NCBI RefSeq assembly: GCF_022201045.2
Contig: NC_068560.1
Span: 29,405,501 to 29,469,500 of the forward strand
Reading direction: 5' to 3'
Length of the DNA: 64,000 nucleotides
Source: Citrus sinensis
Taxonomy: Eukaryota; Streptophyta; Magnoliopsida; Sapindales; Rutaceae
Shown: positions 35,145 to 48,195 of the stretch, in pieces
Numbering within the stretch: position 1 is the stretch's first letter
Layout of the letters: each line of letters opens with the position of its first letter
Program-made: the position numbers and the translations under genes
Notes under the pieces: generated by a model
The model's input: the letters and a program-made list of their open reading frames with translations, nothing else
Told to the model about the DNA's origin: nothing
Databases searched by the model: none

Positions 35145-38100
35145 TTACTTTGCATGTCCAGTTTTCCTCTTCCCATCAACAAGACTAAGCTGCCTTCCCG
35201 GCTTGTGCAAAAATGGACTAACCCCGTTGCTTAGTTTCCTTGTTGGCGGTGAAGGAATTAATGATGGAATGAAACTCCTATAGAATAATTCAAATGCTTG
35301 TATTAGAACAATCTAAAATGGTTGGCTTACGAGACATGAGCATAAGTTTGCCGGTTAATAATACTGCTAAGACAAGAAAGAGTAATCTATTAGTGATCGG
35401 ATAGGTTACCTTGTTTCAGTACTCTTTGTTGGGGCTTTGAGGTGAGACTTCTTTGGTTTAGAGGCTACACTACTTGGAATGTTGGAAACTTTAGGAATGT
35501 TGCACTGCCAAAGCGAGTCTGGTTCTGAGCAATCGCTAACTGCAGCCTCAAGATCAGACTCATCAGTGGAGGCAATTTCGCTCCGACTCCTCTGTACATC
35601 ATAGTCTTGATTGTCCTTTCTGCTTGCTGTCAATCTATTCGTCGGATGTTCTGGGTATATCTTTGAAGGGTCTCGGTGATGATTCTGATAGAACTTTTCA
35701 GAAAACAACAGTTTGTTTTCTACTTCATAATTTACGAGTTGGTTATCATCTCTACTTAAAAGGTCATGCTTGTTCACCATGACCTTATCGACCCAATCAC
35801 CAGAACTTGATTCTCTGTCTTCCTCCTTTCCATTTGGTACAGGAGTACCATTCATTGGCCAGGGGGGTGAACTTACGAGCAAATCTCGGGGATCAAGGCT
35901 TTTTCTTCTTGGTTTAGATGCAGAAAGGTTCCGTATCTGCAGCCAATACATAATGTAATCTCCAATTTCTTAAATAACAAAATGTTATTTTCTTAACAGG
36001 CTGCCACATGATGGCCATACACACATACTGTCGGAGATTTTCTCATTGCCAGATTTTCATCTCATTTCAGATTATCAAATTTTAGTGGGGTTTCAATTCT
36101 AACATTTTAGGCTCCACGTGGAACCAATTGGTGTCAATTGACTCATTTGTATGCCTAAATCCCAGGACTACACGTTATGCATTGCATGAACCCTTGAAAG
36201 AGAACTAATCCCAGAGAAACTAAGTGCTTTGGCTAAAACAAACACGAACATGTGTAAAATGCACATTCACACCCACACACAAATTTCTTTGTGTACACAC
36301 AACACATAGCAATATTATTTCTGAAACAAAATGACGGTTAACTCATACCTGTATGTTGCCAACTTCCTCCATTGGTTGCCTACGATTGCTGGAGAAGTCT
36401 CCTAAACTGTGGCAACTAGATTTCGAAGGAGAAGACCCACCAGACTTCAATGCTGATCTTTCAGGGGTGCTAGATGAAGTATATTGAAGGTGCTCTAAGT
36501 CTCCATCCTTCCTTGCTAAGGCTGCCTTGAGACTAACTATCTGGAAAAAGACAACCAGACAGGATAAGTGAGACATTGCTTATCAAATTATACTGCAAAC
36601 AATATTATGTCAATAACTACGACAGGAAGCCCTTTGGTAGTAAGCAAATGTAACATCGGTTTTCAAACAAGGAATAAAGACACAAGAAGGAGAACTGATC
36701 TTGTCATGCAAAACTAACAAGCAAAGTGAGGATAAAGAAAGAACCTGTTCTTTAAGCTCTTTCACATCTGAGCTATCTTTGTTAACTCGAGCAGCGCCAA
36801 GTTCAACAGTGGCAACCCGTTCGGCAAATTTCAATGTACTAATTGTCTCTCCAAGGGCTTCCAGCTCGGGACTAATATGTACAAACATCAATGTTTTTGC
36901 TTGTCCTCCTGATAAATATGAGAACCAAGACCGTGATTAGGAAGGAGTTATCAGTTAAGAGAAGTCTTTATACACTGAAAAGTTAGGCTCTTACCAAGTG
37001 AATCTTGAAGGAGTTGTGTAAGTTTACTGTTTCTATAAGGAACATGTGCATTCTTTTGAGCAAGGGAAGCAATCACATCTCCTAGAGCAGAAAGAGATTT
37101 GTTGATATGTTGAGCCTCCTTTAATCTATCTCCTGTGACCTCTGACTTGTCAACCCTTTCGCTTCCTGCAAGGTCAACCAGATGCATTGACCCACGAAGA
37201 ATGGTTCCAGATGCCAGGTCTCTTCCCTGAACATGAACTGTCAAGCAGCTGCAAGTTGATGAGGTTTAGAAGTAAATACCTTTTTAAACATTTAAAAATG
37301 TACAATCATTGTTACAACAGTCATGAATACACTATTAAATGCACCTATGAGATCGACTACTCCGATCATTCATCGCTGTTGCACCAACTGCACGGTTCTT
37401 TTGCCCAAGATTCATCATTTCTATAACATCATTCGTTGATGAAACAGGTACAAGGTTTGCATCTGGCACATTGATTCTATTTTGTGAACTGTTACGGATT
37501 TCTAATGTATTAAGAAGTTAAGGAAACAAATAGAAATGTGATATGCACTGAACCAGAAATAATAGAAAGAAAGTTGAGCAGTATCATGAAGGATATTTTT
37601 TGTTAAGTCCATCAGTCACAAGGAGATCCCTCACTTGTTCATTGTAAATTTCAAGCATTTGAACAAAAATATCATAGTGAATAGTATCTCTTCTTTGATT
37701 CGAGATAAGAAACAGATCATTCAGTGCCCTGTAATTTACGCCAAGACTTTCCTCTGTAAGCTCTTTCGGTCCTGTCTGGATTGATAAAAAATATATATTT
37801 TAGTCATTTTGAAAAATCTCTATTTGCAACAATAAATGAATGGACTCATAAAAACCACAGTCGTAAACATTGTCATCACAGTCATAATGTGCTGCCTCTC
37901 TCACCATGGTGAAAGTTTTTCCCGATCCTGTTTGACCATAGGCAAAAATGCAAACATTGTAACCATCAAGAACAGACCGAATCAGAGACCGAGTATCTGA
38001 AAACACCTCCGCTGCAGCAAAAAAAAATGGTTTTTAAGACTTAAAAGAATATCCTTGCAGATGAGAATTACTCTGAAAAAGAAGTAAAAATGACTTAACC

Positions 38101-41100
38101 TTGGGTTGCATTGGGACCAAATACTTTGTTGAAACTAAATGATTTCCGTCCCTCTTTTCCGTACTTTGAAGGGGTAGTAATCACTATATCTCCTTTCTCT
38201 ATGTGCTCCACTGTACTCATAAAGCTTGATTGTCCATCCAAGAATGGCCGGACACGACAGTACACCCTAATATTCCCTAATCAAACATAATGGATGACCA
38301 TCAGATTCAGCTGGGATACTCAAGCCATTTTCCAAGATTTATTCATTCTATAATATTTTGAACTCCTAAAATTGTTACCTTTCAGGTCTTGCACTTGATT
38401 GTACAACTTGCGGTTTTCTTCGAGTACTTTCTGGTAGCTTGAAGCAGCATGGGCTAGACCATGCAATTGGTTGCCTATTAAGGGAAACTATTAATGAGAT
38501 ATACTATTTATGTTTTAACAACATCAAAAGAGTACAAAAGTTCAATATACATTCAGTACCTAAAGTGTCTAAGTCTTCCATGTACTTCACTTGCAAGAAC
38601 TGCATTCCTGCTTTCGTAGTATGTAGAGTTTGCTTCAATTCCTACAAGCACCAACACTGACTTATACAACATATTCACATTTGGTGAAAATACTCTTAAT
38701 GTAGCAGAGTGATACTCCAAATTACCACTATGTCTCTCTGTTGCAGCTCAATTAACATTTGTTGTTTCAAAAGACGGGTTTTTGATTCCTCATTGTGAGC
38801 AGACATCAGATTGGCATGTTTCTTTCCTTTTGTTTCTGTTGCAGCTCCTTCTTCTGTCTTTTTGTTGATGGGACATTCAACCTCCTTTTAAACATTTCAT
38901 CAGTTTACCAAATGCATATAAAATGTAAAGTACAACAAATTCAACTTGCAAAATAAAATATAATTCAGGTGGTATGAATTTATTGCTCGAGTTTTAACAG
39001 TCTGCAGTGCCAACTAAACTTACCTCTATACCACCAGAAGAACTAGTAAGGGAGTTGTTGGGGCCAAATATTTGGATAGTTTTTGGAGTTGTTTTTATCT
39101 GGCATAACAAAAAATAAATAAATAATTGGCAGAAGATCAACAAGAGACATTATAGATTTATCCATGCACACAATTCTTCTACATTGAGAAACGGATACGT
39201 GTTAGCCACTCAACCATTCACAATAATTGCAGTCGAAACTTAGGGTTAAGGCTTTGTCGCATTACTTTCTGGAATAAAAAAGGATAATGAAGAAAAGCCA
39301 CCCACCAGTTCATTTTGGTTTGCTAAGCGACGTTCGAACTCCTCCATAACTTTACTGAGCATAGATTCCACAGTCTGTTACAAGGAAAAAGATAATTTGA
39401 TTCAGATAAGACAGCAGTCATAAAAGCAAATTTTGATTTGTGGGAAGAATGCTACAAATCTAAGAGTTAATATTTCCCAGTTGGATCAATTAATGGTTTG
39501 AAGTACCAACATGGAGGAATCAGAGAATGTTAAGCGAACTCCTATAAGGTATCACATTCTTGTTATCAACTTAAATAACTCTGAAGATTGTTGACCAGAT
39601 AAAGGCTTTCAAAAAATTAACATAACAACCACTGGAGCACTTACAATTGGAATTTCTTCTGGCTTCTTATCTGAAAGAGCAGCACGGACTAGAACATTTA
39701 TGTTACGCAAATTTCCCTGCAGATTACAATGAAAATAGGCTTTCTAAGGTTCTTTCTTTTCTTACATCACGAGAGAAGAAAAAATTAACATTTAAGAAGA
39801 ATAAAGTTCACTAACTGCTTCATTGAGGTCATGGCCTAGATCGCCATTCAAAGCCTGCTCACTGCACACTCCGTCTAGAGATTTCTCACCCCCGGATGAG
39901 GTCCTTGAGAAGGAATTCATGAATGGTTCTGAAGTTTTCCGCATAAATGGTTTCCCACTCACACAGATTGAGGGTTTCAAATTCCCAGCATATTTCCATG
40001 GACCTTTTTCACCACCTTGCTTCCACTCACTGTATGATTTAAGTGCTAGAACACAGTTCACAATCCTTGCCATTGCTGATTTCCCACCCTGAAAATAAAA
40101 AATACAAAAATAAGTAACAAGAGAGAGCCTATGTTCAAAATGTGATGCAATTGAATTAGACCAGATTGGTTCATCAATTTATTCCCAATTGTTATCATGG
40201 AGTCATTACCAAATTCAAAACCAAGCATATTATAGATAGAATTGTTCACTTTTTCATTCTCATGATTTAAAACTTTGGTAATTCACCTGTTCCAAATCAG
40301 AGGCTTCAAATGTTGGAAGCCCTAATTCCTCTGCAGCTACAAGGAAGTTTCTCACATTTTCAAAGTATTGGAATGCTGACAGAGCTGCTCCATCAGGAAT
40401 GACAACAGAATCACAAGGACCTTCTACTACCTAGTTAGAAGCATGCAATCGCCATCAATGAAACCACAACAAAATTCAATCTGAGGATTGATTCTAGACA
40501 AGAAACCAAGTTGAACCATACCTTTGCCACAGCTCCAGGTTGAACCTTGTTAAGAACATTGCAAAGAATAATTCCACTTCTCAATCCAAGCCTGAATTCT
40601 TCCTCTGAAGGTTGAGCCGGCAAATCTTTACCCACGACAACTCCAACTGACTTTCTCAGCCATCCGGCTGCTTCATATCTTCTCAGGGCTGCAAAACAAC
40701 TTGATAAATCACAAAAAAGAAATAAAAATATTAAAAAAAAGGCCCCCTAACATTATTCATTTCCAAATCCTATGCAACAGTGAGCCACCATTTATGGATT
40801 TGATTCCAACTCAATGCCAATGCCAATACCAAATTTCATGCAACCAAATCCTATATAGCTTCTTCAATAGAGGATCACCATCAATAAATTCAAATACAAT
40901 CAATAAATCAAGAACCATTGCATTAAATTGGATAAACATGAATACAAATGTTCAATATTCAATGTCAAAACCGTAATTCAAGAAATTAAGTTCAACCCCA
41001 CGACATAAATTATCCAAAAAGAACAAGAAATATGCATCACAAAATTCAATCAAAAGAATTCAAGAAATGAAGATTATTACAAGCTTCATCAGCTTTCCTT

Positions 41101-41198
41101 GAAGCCAAATTGATATCACTGAATCGAGGGCCATGTTTTTGGAGCACATCGGCCACAACAGAAGCTACATTGAATGTCAAAACCTGTTCTGTTGTCAT
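35145..41198 (-). CDS. CH-domain kinesin-14 motor protein
   Basis: Microtubule motor of the plant kinesin-14 subfamily with an N-terminal calponin-homology domain. Nineteen coding exons in transcript order: 41198-41081, 40688-40522, 40430-40287, 40088-39816, 39716-39645, 39374-39306, 39098-39024, 38881-38726, 38641-38560, 38474-38379, 38276-38100, 38011-37905, 37775-37597, 37506-37345, 37248-36995, 36908-36745, 36540-36349, 35936-35410 and 35277-35145; 1048 aa in frame. CH domain ~45-165. The minus-end neck [15 protein letters not shown] at ~413 precedes the motor, as in kinesin-14. P-loop GQTGSGKT ~500, switch [10 protein letters not shown], switch [11 protein letters not shown]. The tail is Ser/Pro/Arg-rich. 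The intron 37507-37596 is an AT-AC U12-type intron. The exon 8 acceptor is AAGGAG, so it may start at 38881 or 38884. Family members link microtubules and actin or organelles; the exact orthologue is not assigned. Confidence 0.95.
37507..37596 (-). other. U12-type AT-AC intron in the kinesin gene
   Basis: On the minus strand the intron begins ATATCCTTC and ends TTCCTTAACTTCTTAATAC. These match the minor-spliceosome donor (ATATCCTT) and branch site (TTCCTTAAC, plus-strand 37517-37525), with about 11 bases from branch A to the AC end. Removing it joins AACAAAAA to ATTAGAAATC and restores the conserved kinesin-14 string [10 protein letters not shown]. No GT donor nearby gives that join. Confidence 0.92.
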
Positions 41199-43375
41199 TT
41201 CCTTTAGCACAACACAACCCCAGGGAAAAGGAAAAAAAAAAGTCCTTTTTTAAAACAACCCCACAAGAAAATTCAATCCCTTGAATTCAAAACGAGCTTA
41301 AATTTCCCACATTCATCATCACAATCCAATCTTTTTCAGCAGAGTTGCTCAAGAAAATGATCAAAACAAAATGGGATTCTTTTTCCTTTTTTTCCTTTTT
41401 CAATTTTAATTTTTCTGAATGTGGGTTGTTATGAGAAGATATAAAGGGACTAAAGAGATTTAAGAAAACAAATTGAATCTTTTTAATGAAAAAACGAAAA
41501 AAAAAATTGAAATGATCACTTCGTCTCTCTTTCTCTCTTAAGTTTCTTTGTTCTCTCTGTCTAAAATTGAAGAGAAAAGCTACAGACCGAACCTGGTTCC
41601 GAACCTACCGGTTTTGAGAGCTTTATATTTTTTCTACGTGTAGAGAAAATAATGGGCTAATTTTTATCTTCTATTATTATTTTTATTTTTGTTTTATCTT
41701 TTGACTTTTGAATTTTTATTAATATCTACTTCTTCTTCTTTTTTACAATAGTAGTTTTCGGGAAATAAATACAAATAAATCCTGATGTATACTAAAAAAA
41801 AATTATTCCTCAAAAGATAATTTAATTTACATTAAAGAATTTTGCCTTAAAAAAAATCTATTTCGGTGATGATAGTTTAATTTTTGGTTGAAATTGAGAA
41901 AATTAAACTCGATGGAGCAACTTGGCATGTCAATTCGTATGTGAGTGGGTACAATTAATTTTGTATTCGTACCTAGAAATGAAAGAAATAAAAAGTTTAA
42001 CTTGACATATAATGCGTCAAAATTTTGATTTAAAGAAAGAAAAAAAATCCATGTGTTTGAATAGAAATAATTCCTTTCAATTAGATTTTCATGATTTTAA
42101 CATATAAAAGGATTTTGTAGTCTCTATTTTGTTTTTCTTAGTGCATTGAATTTAAGAATTTCCGTATGTGATAATTGATATTTTTAGAATTAACGAGACC
42201 AAATTACTAAGATGTTAGTTCTTTACCATAAATTAGAGTTTTTAATACGTGAATCTCTTCGTCGAAATTGACAAACATTTTTCACATTATTTTCTTTTAA
42301 AATGCTACCAAATCATGACACTTCAATTTTCACAATATCAAGGCGTTTGCTTTGTCATTCATGCATGTCATTATAATTGCAAGATTTTTAATTATATTTG
42401 AGAGATTCGATGTTGTTTTCAAGTGAGTAGATGCAAATAATCCATCAAATTTCCATGGAAAGCAAAGTATCTTTACAAAGATATGACATTGCTTTCATTT
42501 TACAAAATATCAATGAGCCCACAATATGCTAAATCCCATAATCCCATAATACGTTGTTCTAGTTGTCCAAAAAGGTATGAAATTCATGACTTACAAATCC
42601 ACCCTTTATAATTTCAATTTTAGAGTAACCTCACGCTTGAATTTGAAGTAACTCAATCATTTTGGAAGCAAATTTCTCGTTCTTGATTGCATGTTATGAA
42701 TTGAAGTTAACACCATAATTTAAGTTAATTTATTCCATAATCAAATGTTAACACCATAAGTATAATATTTCATATTATGAATATATATTGCGTGTTCTAT
42801 ATCTTGTTGATTTTAGCAATGTTTTCAAATTTTGCTTCCTAATTATATAAGTAATTCCATAATATCTTTCAAAAAAAATTTATTGATCTCATTATTCAGA
42901 ACACAAACATAAAAATTTGTAAAAGTGAAAATATTAAAAGCTGTAAATAGTCATTAAGTAAGTGGTCGCTCTTCAATCATTGATAATGTTGTTAAAATTT
43001 ACTTACCAAGAGTAATTTATACGGTCTCATCATGAAACCAAATAATGAGAACATATACATGCATTATTGGGCAACAAGAAAAAAAAATAAAAATAAAAAT
43101 TATAAACCCAAAAGGGCAATGGATTAGGCCCTTTTCTTGTAGGACATATGGCATAAGATTGGATCCACCAAGGGAAGTTGAGACCAAAACAACACCTTAT
43201 CTTCTTGACGGACACATTGAGTCGAAAGAGCACATGATGTGTGCACTTCATCTCATGATTTAGGGCACTGCCACGTAATTATAAGGATGCCCATTTTCTA
43301 TAAGGAAATTTTAAAAGAATTAAAAAAAAAGGAGAAAGAGTTATGTCTTTCTTCATTGCGTATCTTTTTATGCAT

Positions 43376-43389
43376 GTCACACGTGTGAC
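43376..43389. promoter_or_regulatory. Palindrome with G-box core
   Basis: GTCACACGTGTGAC is a perfect 14-base palindrome with CACGTG at its centre and TGACGTC overlapping its right end; both are known bZIP/bHLH binding cores. There is no gene close by, so a function is uncertain. Confidence 0.35.
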
Positions 43390-44325
43390 GTCTAGCATAC
43401 GTGCATGTTACAAACAAATTTCAAATTTGATAATTATAAAAGAATCCCAAATATCATTGAAATTCATTTTACAAGCATAAATAATTATCTCACGTTTATT
43501 CACTAATAAATGAATCAAATAGTTAGAAGCATCGTCCTTATCGTGACGTATTTTACAAAAAGTAAAACTATGATTAATTGTGCTCTTAATTCAGTGCTAG
43601 ACGTTGTGATATTGCATTACTCGCATGAATGTACATGATGCACAAATTTAAAGATTAAAAGAAAATCACATTAACCACAGGAAGGGTATTTTTGTCAAAT
43701 AATTGGTATTTCCCTCCAATATTCGAAAATTATTCAAACATTTGGTTCGGATCCGAGCCTAAGAAATTCGGATATTTTCTATTTATTTCTCTTTTTTAAA
43801 GCCCATTAGTGGGTCCTAACCTCAATCACGATGCCGGCGTGCACAACATAGTTAAGGGAAAAAAGGCTGCCGGCCCAATCACAGCCGTTGAAACAAGTGG
43901 GCTCCATCAGCCCAACTGAAGACACGGCGAAGCACATGTTGATGAAAAGCTACAAAATCAAATCAAATGTTTACATCAATTTCAATTTTTACTTATTGAT
44001 TAATAATCAGACACAAAAGGAGAAAAATGACATAAAGGAAAATAATATTTAAAAAAGTAAAAAAAAAAAAAGAAACTTCTTTAATTAGCAAAAGGAAATT
44101 TTGATTGATAGATTTGGAGTAGGGCAATGTTTATTTTTAATTTTAATTTTTTGGTGCTTAGAGGCACATGCATGTTCTAAGAGTTTGGGGATAATTTATT
44201 TTGTGTTAAATCCCAATTCAACTCTATATTGATTAACGAATATCGGGTGAGCTAATTTATTAATTTATTTTACAGAGCAAACTCAAAACTATTTTTTAAT
44301 TAATGATCTATTATTAGATCCTCAA

Positions 44326-44341
44326 GGGGGGGGGGGGGGGG
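44326..44341. repeat. G16 homopolymer
   Basis: Sixteen G's in a row in an otherwise AT-rich region. It could be genuine or a sequencing/assembly artefact. Confidence 0.8.
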
Positions 44342-45244
44342 TTGCATTGGAAGTACCTGGAATCCATAAGCAAGAGCAAAGGCCCATACTGTGTCGGGTT
44401 ACATTCCATATTAAAAATTTATCCAAAAGAAACTCAAAATTTTCTCAAATTTTCAGAATGGAAACTTGTACACAATTTTTACCCCAAAAAAAAAATTGAA
44501 AATTTTTCTCAAATGATCAGAAATGCATTAGTTTTATTTCATGATCTCTTTCTTGAGATGGTTCTTAAACATTTTCAAACCTCAATGACCATTTTGGAGG
44601 AAGGATTAGTGCTTAAAATTGTTATAGATAACATATTGAAAGGGTATGATTTGATCCTAATTCTTTAATTGTTCCCCAAGTTTGAATCATGATTATTTGC
44701 ATAAAAATGAATAACGTTAAAGGCTTAATTTTTAAGTTAGGAGATTAGTTGGTTGATTAAGACATCTTGACAATAGAAGGGCCTTTACTTCCACCAAGTG
44801 GCCTGCAGCCACAAACAAATCTCCCTCTTTCGGCTCTTTTAGCCTATAAAATGCTCCATAAAATTCCAATGAAACCCCATATATATCTTTAAAGAAAAAA
44901 AAAAAAAAATAGTTCAGTTGGCAAGAAAAAGTAGGAAAATTTTAGTCAATGCATTGGGTCCAAGCAAACCCATTATTAGGTTTAATCTTAGTATAATACT
45001 ATTGCATTTTATTATGTTTATTAAAATAGAACAATCTTAAAAGTGAAAAAAAAAATGTCCCACAAGCCAAATAGCTAAATTTATAGTTTGATTTCATAAG
45101 ATAGGCAGCAAGCATCCAATTGCTCTATAATATAACTCATTCAAGTTAACAATAGTAGCTGTGTTGCTAATAATAATAAAGAAAGAGAAACATATCATAT
45201 GGTTCTGCATTAGTTCATTCCCAATAAATCAAGACACAACTCAT

Positions 45245-45270
45245 TTCTTTCTTTCTTTCTTTCTTTCTTT
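45245..45270. repeat. (TTTC)n microsatellite
   Basis: Six or so uninterrupted TTTC units in intergenic DNA. Confidence 0.9.
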
Positions 45271-47554
45271 TAGCTACCACACTCTCTGGGGCTAAGAGTT
45301 AAAGCCACCATTCCATTTGTTTTTTAAAATATTCGCATGCTCATATAACAATCTTTCATTGGTCCAACATTTTTCTTTAAGATATTTTCCAAAGTTTCAC
45401 TAAAACTTTGATCAAAATCATTGTGTTGTGTTTTCATGTTTCATTATCTAGATTGTTCTTCTCAACACAGCCCATGTGACACAGATTGTTTAAAAGTATA
45501 ATCACCTTATTTGATTGTTAATTTAATTGCTATCGTACTTATTCATTTTGCCCTAATGACTTATCAAATTATTATGTTCCATCTGCTTTTTTATGCTACT
45601 CCCTAAACCAATGAGATGTAAAATTAAAGGTAAGTAGAGGATGTTCCTCTTTTAAGAACAAAGATTCAATTTTTATATGAAGTGATGGACACAATCTTTA
45701 TTATTGTTATTCCAACTTTTAATTATCAAAATAAACAATAGAATATGGTGTCATTAACATTGAGGGGTCAATGAATTGGACAACTCAACTCTCTTGGAAG
45801 CACTTTCTGGAGAAAAGTGATTCAAACCAAAGGAACATTTCACAAAAAACAGCCGAGACTTTATGTTTCCAAAATAATTCTACTAGATCGAACATTTTCA
45901 GGATTGAAAATTCATTTTGTGGTTATTATTGGGTTCATATTGTCAAAGGTTTCTTGTAAGTTTGTTGTTCGATTGTTCCAATTTCGCTTCCTGAAAAGAC
46001 TAATGCTTCGATGTTTCATTTCATTACGGTAGTATGTGAATTTAAAAAGTCCTCTCATATGGCCGTGCGTATGTGTATGAGGAGAGATTTTGCTCTAAAT
46101 ATTTGTAAGTAATTTGACTGAGTTCGAAATCAAGATTCAAATAAATCCTTATGCACGCATTTTGAATTTTATTTCCTAAACTATCTCGTTTATTTATAAC
46201 ATACTAACTCATAAATTAAAATCAATCATCTTCTCCTTAAATTTCATAGTTTTGATTTATAAATGCACGCAAATACTAATCTCTTAAAATTATTCTCTTC
46301 TTGAATCCTGATACATAACTTCTATCTCCATAATTCATAATTTTTTAAAAAATTAATTAAAAATTAAAAATGTAAATATGAATTATAAAATGGGTGGGCT
46401 TAATAAATTATTAAAAAATAATTTATTTAAGTGTTTAATTGAACTTTTATTTAAAAAAATTAATTTATATTTACTTATTTAGATTATTTCAATTAAAGAG
46501 GAATTTTATAAGGAATTTAGAGGGGTGCGAAAAGGCCTACTTTAAATTTCTGCATGAGCCCAAACTATCGAGGCAGAACACACTGGACTTCACTAGAGAG
46601 CCCACCAAAAGTCTGCTTCCAAAGCTGAAATTCGCTGAAAAAAGCACAGCCCATTTTATTCCCACAGCAATTGGGAAAATGATCCAAAAAATAAGGAAAT
46701 AAAATGAAGCATTTAGTTGTGCTGTGGGATATTCAGCTAGGATTTGAAATAGAATTATAGAAGCTGGTAATTAAATAAATCAATTTCAAGTTCATATATG
46801 AAGATTGATTTCATTTTATCTAGTCCGGCTAGCTCAAACCGAGGCCAGTATTTATTTGGCAATTTTTTTATTATTTAGGGCATCAGTTGTATCCAGCTTA
46901 CTATTGCTTTAGTTTGAAGGATAGAAATTGATGATATTAGTAAGAAAATCGCTTGCCAGAAGAAGAAAAAAATCTACTTTTATACAAAAAAAAAATTGCC
47001 AATGTGTTAATGCTTATCATCACATAAACAAAGAAAATATATATTTGGAAATAATAGGATAGAATTTCAATTATTACTATTCTTCTCTATATATTAGGGT
47101 ATCTTATTTATTTTGGGTGAAAACTAATATTTTTGCAACACAATCAACATTATTCAAATATGAATCATATGCTTGCATGATTTATAAATACACCTTTTCG
47201 TCTCGTTCTTTTAGATCACTAGTATATCTTAATTATAGCATCACATAATTGATCTGATCAGCAATGTGGTTTTTATAAAAGTATATTATATGTATCATAA
47301 TTTATTTAAACAGATTGAATATACTTACATATACTTAAAAATAGAGTAAGAATAGAGTTACAAATTTTGATATAAACTGATGTGATATAATTTGGTTGAT
47401 TGGATTAAGTAACTATTGATCCACATGATTTTTTTTTTTAATTTTCATCAAATTAATTAATTTATACCACATTTATTTATACAAAATAAATTTATAAAAA
47501 AACATATAATTCTATCATCACTGTTAAAAATAAATCAATCTATCTATCTATATA

Positions 47555-48195
47555 TCTATATAAAGCTGGGACTTGAGGAGGTGATGTGGCATCACCATTT
47601 CTAACCTTTGTATATTATCTATTATCTAATAAATAGATAAATTTTCTTTTAGATTTAGCTTTTCATCTTCTTATAATTAATTTGATTGTTATTATACAAT
47701 AACAATTATGTAAAGATTTTAACGATGCATATTCTTTATAATGAACATCCAAGGGGGAGTGTTATGAATTTATTAAAATAAATGTAGATGTTCATAACAT
47801 ATATCTTTTAGTCTCCCCACTATCTCCCATTAGCAACCTTTAACTTTCCTATAACTCTCACTATCTCACAAGAAATTATGATCCATAATTTTTCATTAAT
47901 TTCATGGAGTGATTATGTAACTATAAAAGGAGAGCTCATCTTTTTGTTTTGTACACACACAATTGGAATAAATAAAATTAATATATAATATATTCTCTCA
48001 TTTTATTATTTATCTTGCGTTGTTTCTTTATTTGTATTGCTGACTAATATCTTTTTTTTTCTTTTTATAAGGCTGTTTCATCTTAAAAAAAATCAATTCA
48101 TATTTTTTATCAGTTTCATCAAGTGTAAAGTAAGAAAAAAATATAATACTAAATTATTTTTTCAAAGCTGCGTGAAGCGCGATTTTATTTTCTAG
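47555..48195 (+). mobile_element. Non-autonomous Helitron-like element
   Basis: The left end A|TCTATATAAAGCTGGGAC, followed by GGTGATGTGGCA, is the typical 5' terminus of plant Helitrons (it could equally start at 47547, another TC in the same TCTATA run). The right end has a short GC hairpin (GCG TGAAG CGC) about 15 bases before CTAG|T at 48192-48195, as expected for a Helitron 3' end between A and T. No TSD, which also fits. No Rep/helicase frame, so it is non-autonomous. It encloses an older copia-type LTR piece (separate entry). Confidence 0.65.
47720..48045 (+). mobile_element. Copia-type LTR fragment inside the Helitron-like element
   Basis: A polypurine tract AAGGGGGAG (47751-47759) is followed at once by TGTTATGAATTT, the usual junction between the internal region and the 3' LTR of plant Ty1/copia elements. 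The LTR-like stretch contains a TATAAAAGGAG promoter-like string near 47925. Only a scrap of internal sequence and one LTR are present, and no coding part remains, so this is an old, incomplete fossil. The right boundary is approximate. Confidence 0.55.

Larger units (their letters stand above)
41199..47554. other. Gene-poor AT-rich region
   Basis: The first ~400 bases hold the kinesin promoter and leader (CT-rich near 41520-41570). Beyond that no gene was recognised; open frames are short and without protein-like composition. Visible items: a 14-base palindrome with a G-box core at 43376-43389, a 16-base G homopolymer at 44326-44341, a (TTTC)n microsatellite at about 45245-45270, and a somewhat less AT-rich patch at 43800-43930. 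A decayed transposon could be hidden here. Confidence 0.4.

Noticed and set aside
37591-37620. Possibility that the kinesin AT-AC intron is a sequencing error in a GT-AG intron
   Set aside because: Donor, branch site and terminal AC all match the minor-spliceosome class together, and the join restores the conserved protein; three independent errors are unlikely.
44342-44668. 108-codon plus-strand frame
   Set aside because: Low-complexity Lys/Phe/Ile-rich translation of AT-rich DNA beginning beside a G homopolymer; no domain and no splice context.
46439-46702. 87-codon plus-strand frame
   Set aside because: No recognisable domain, AT-rich start, no promoter context; probably chance.
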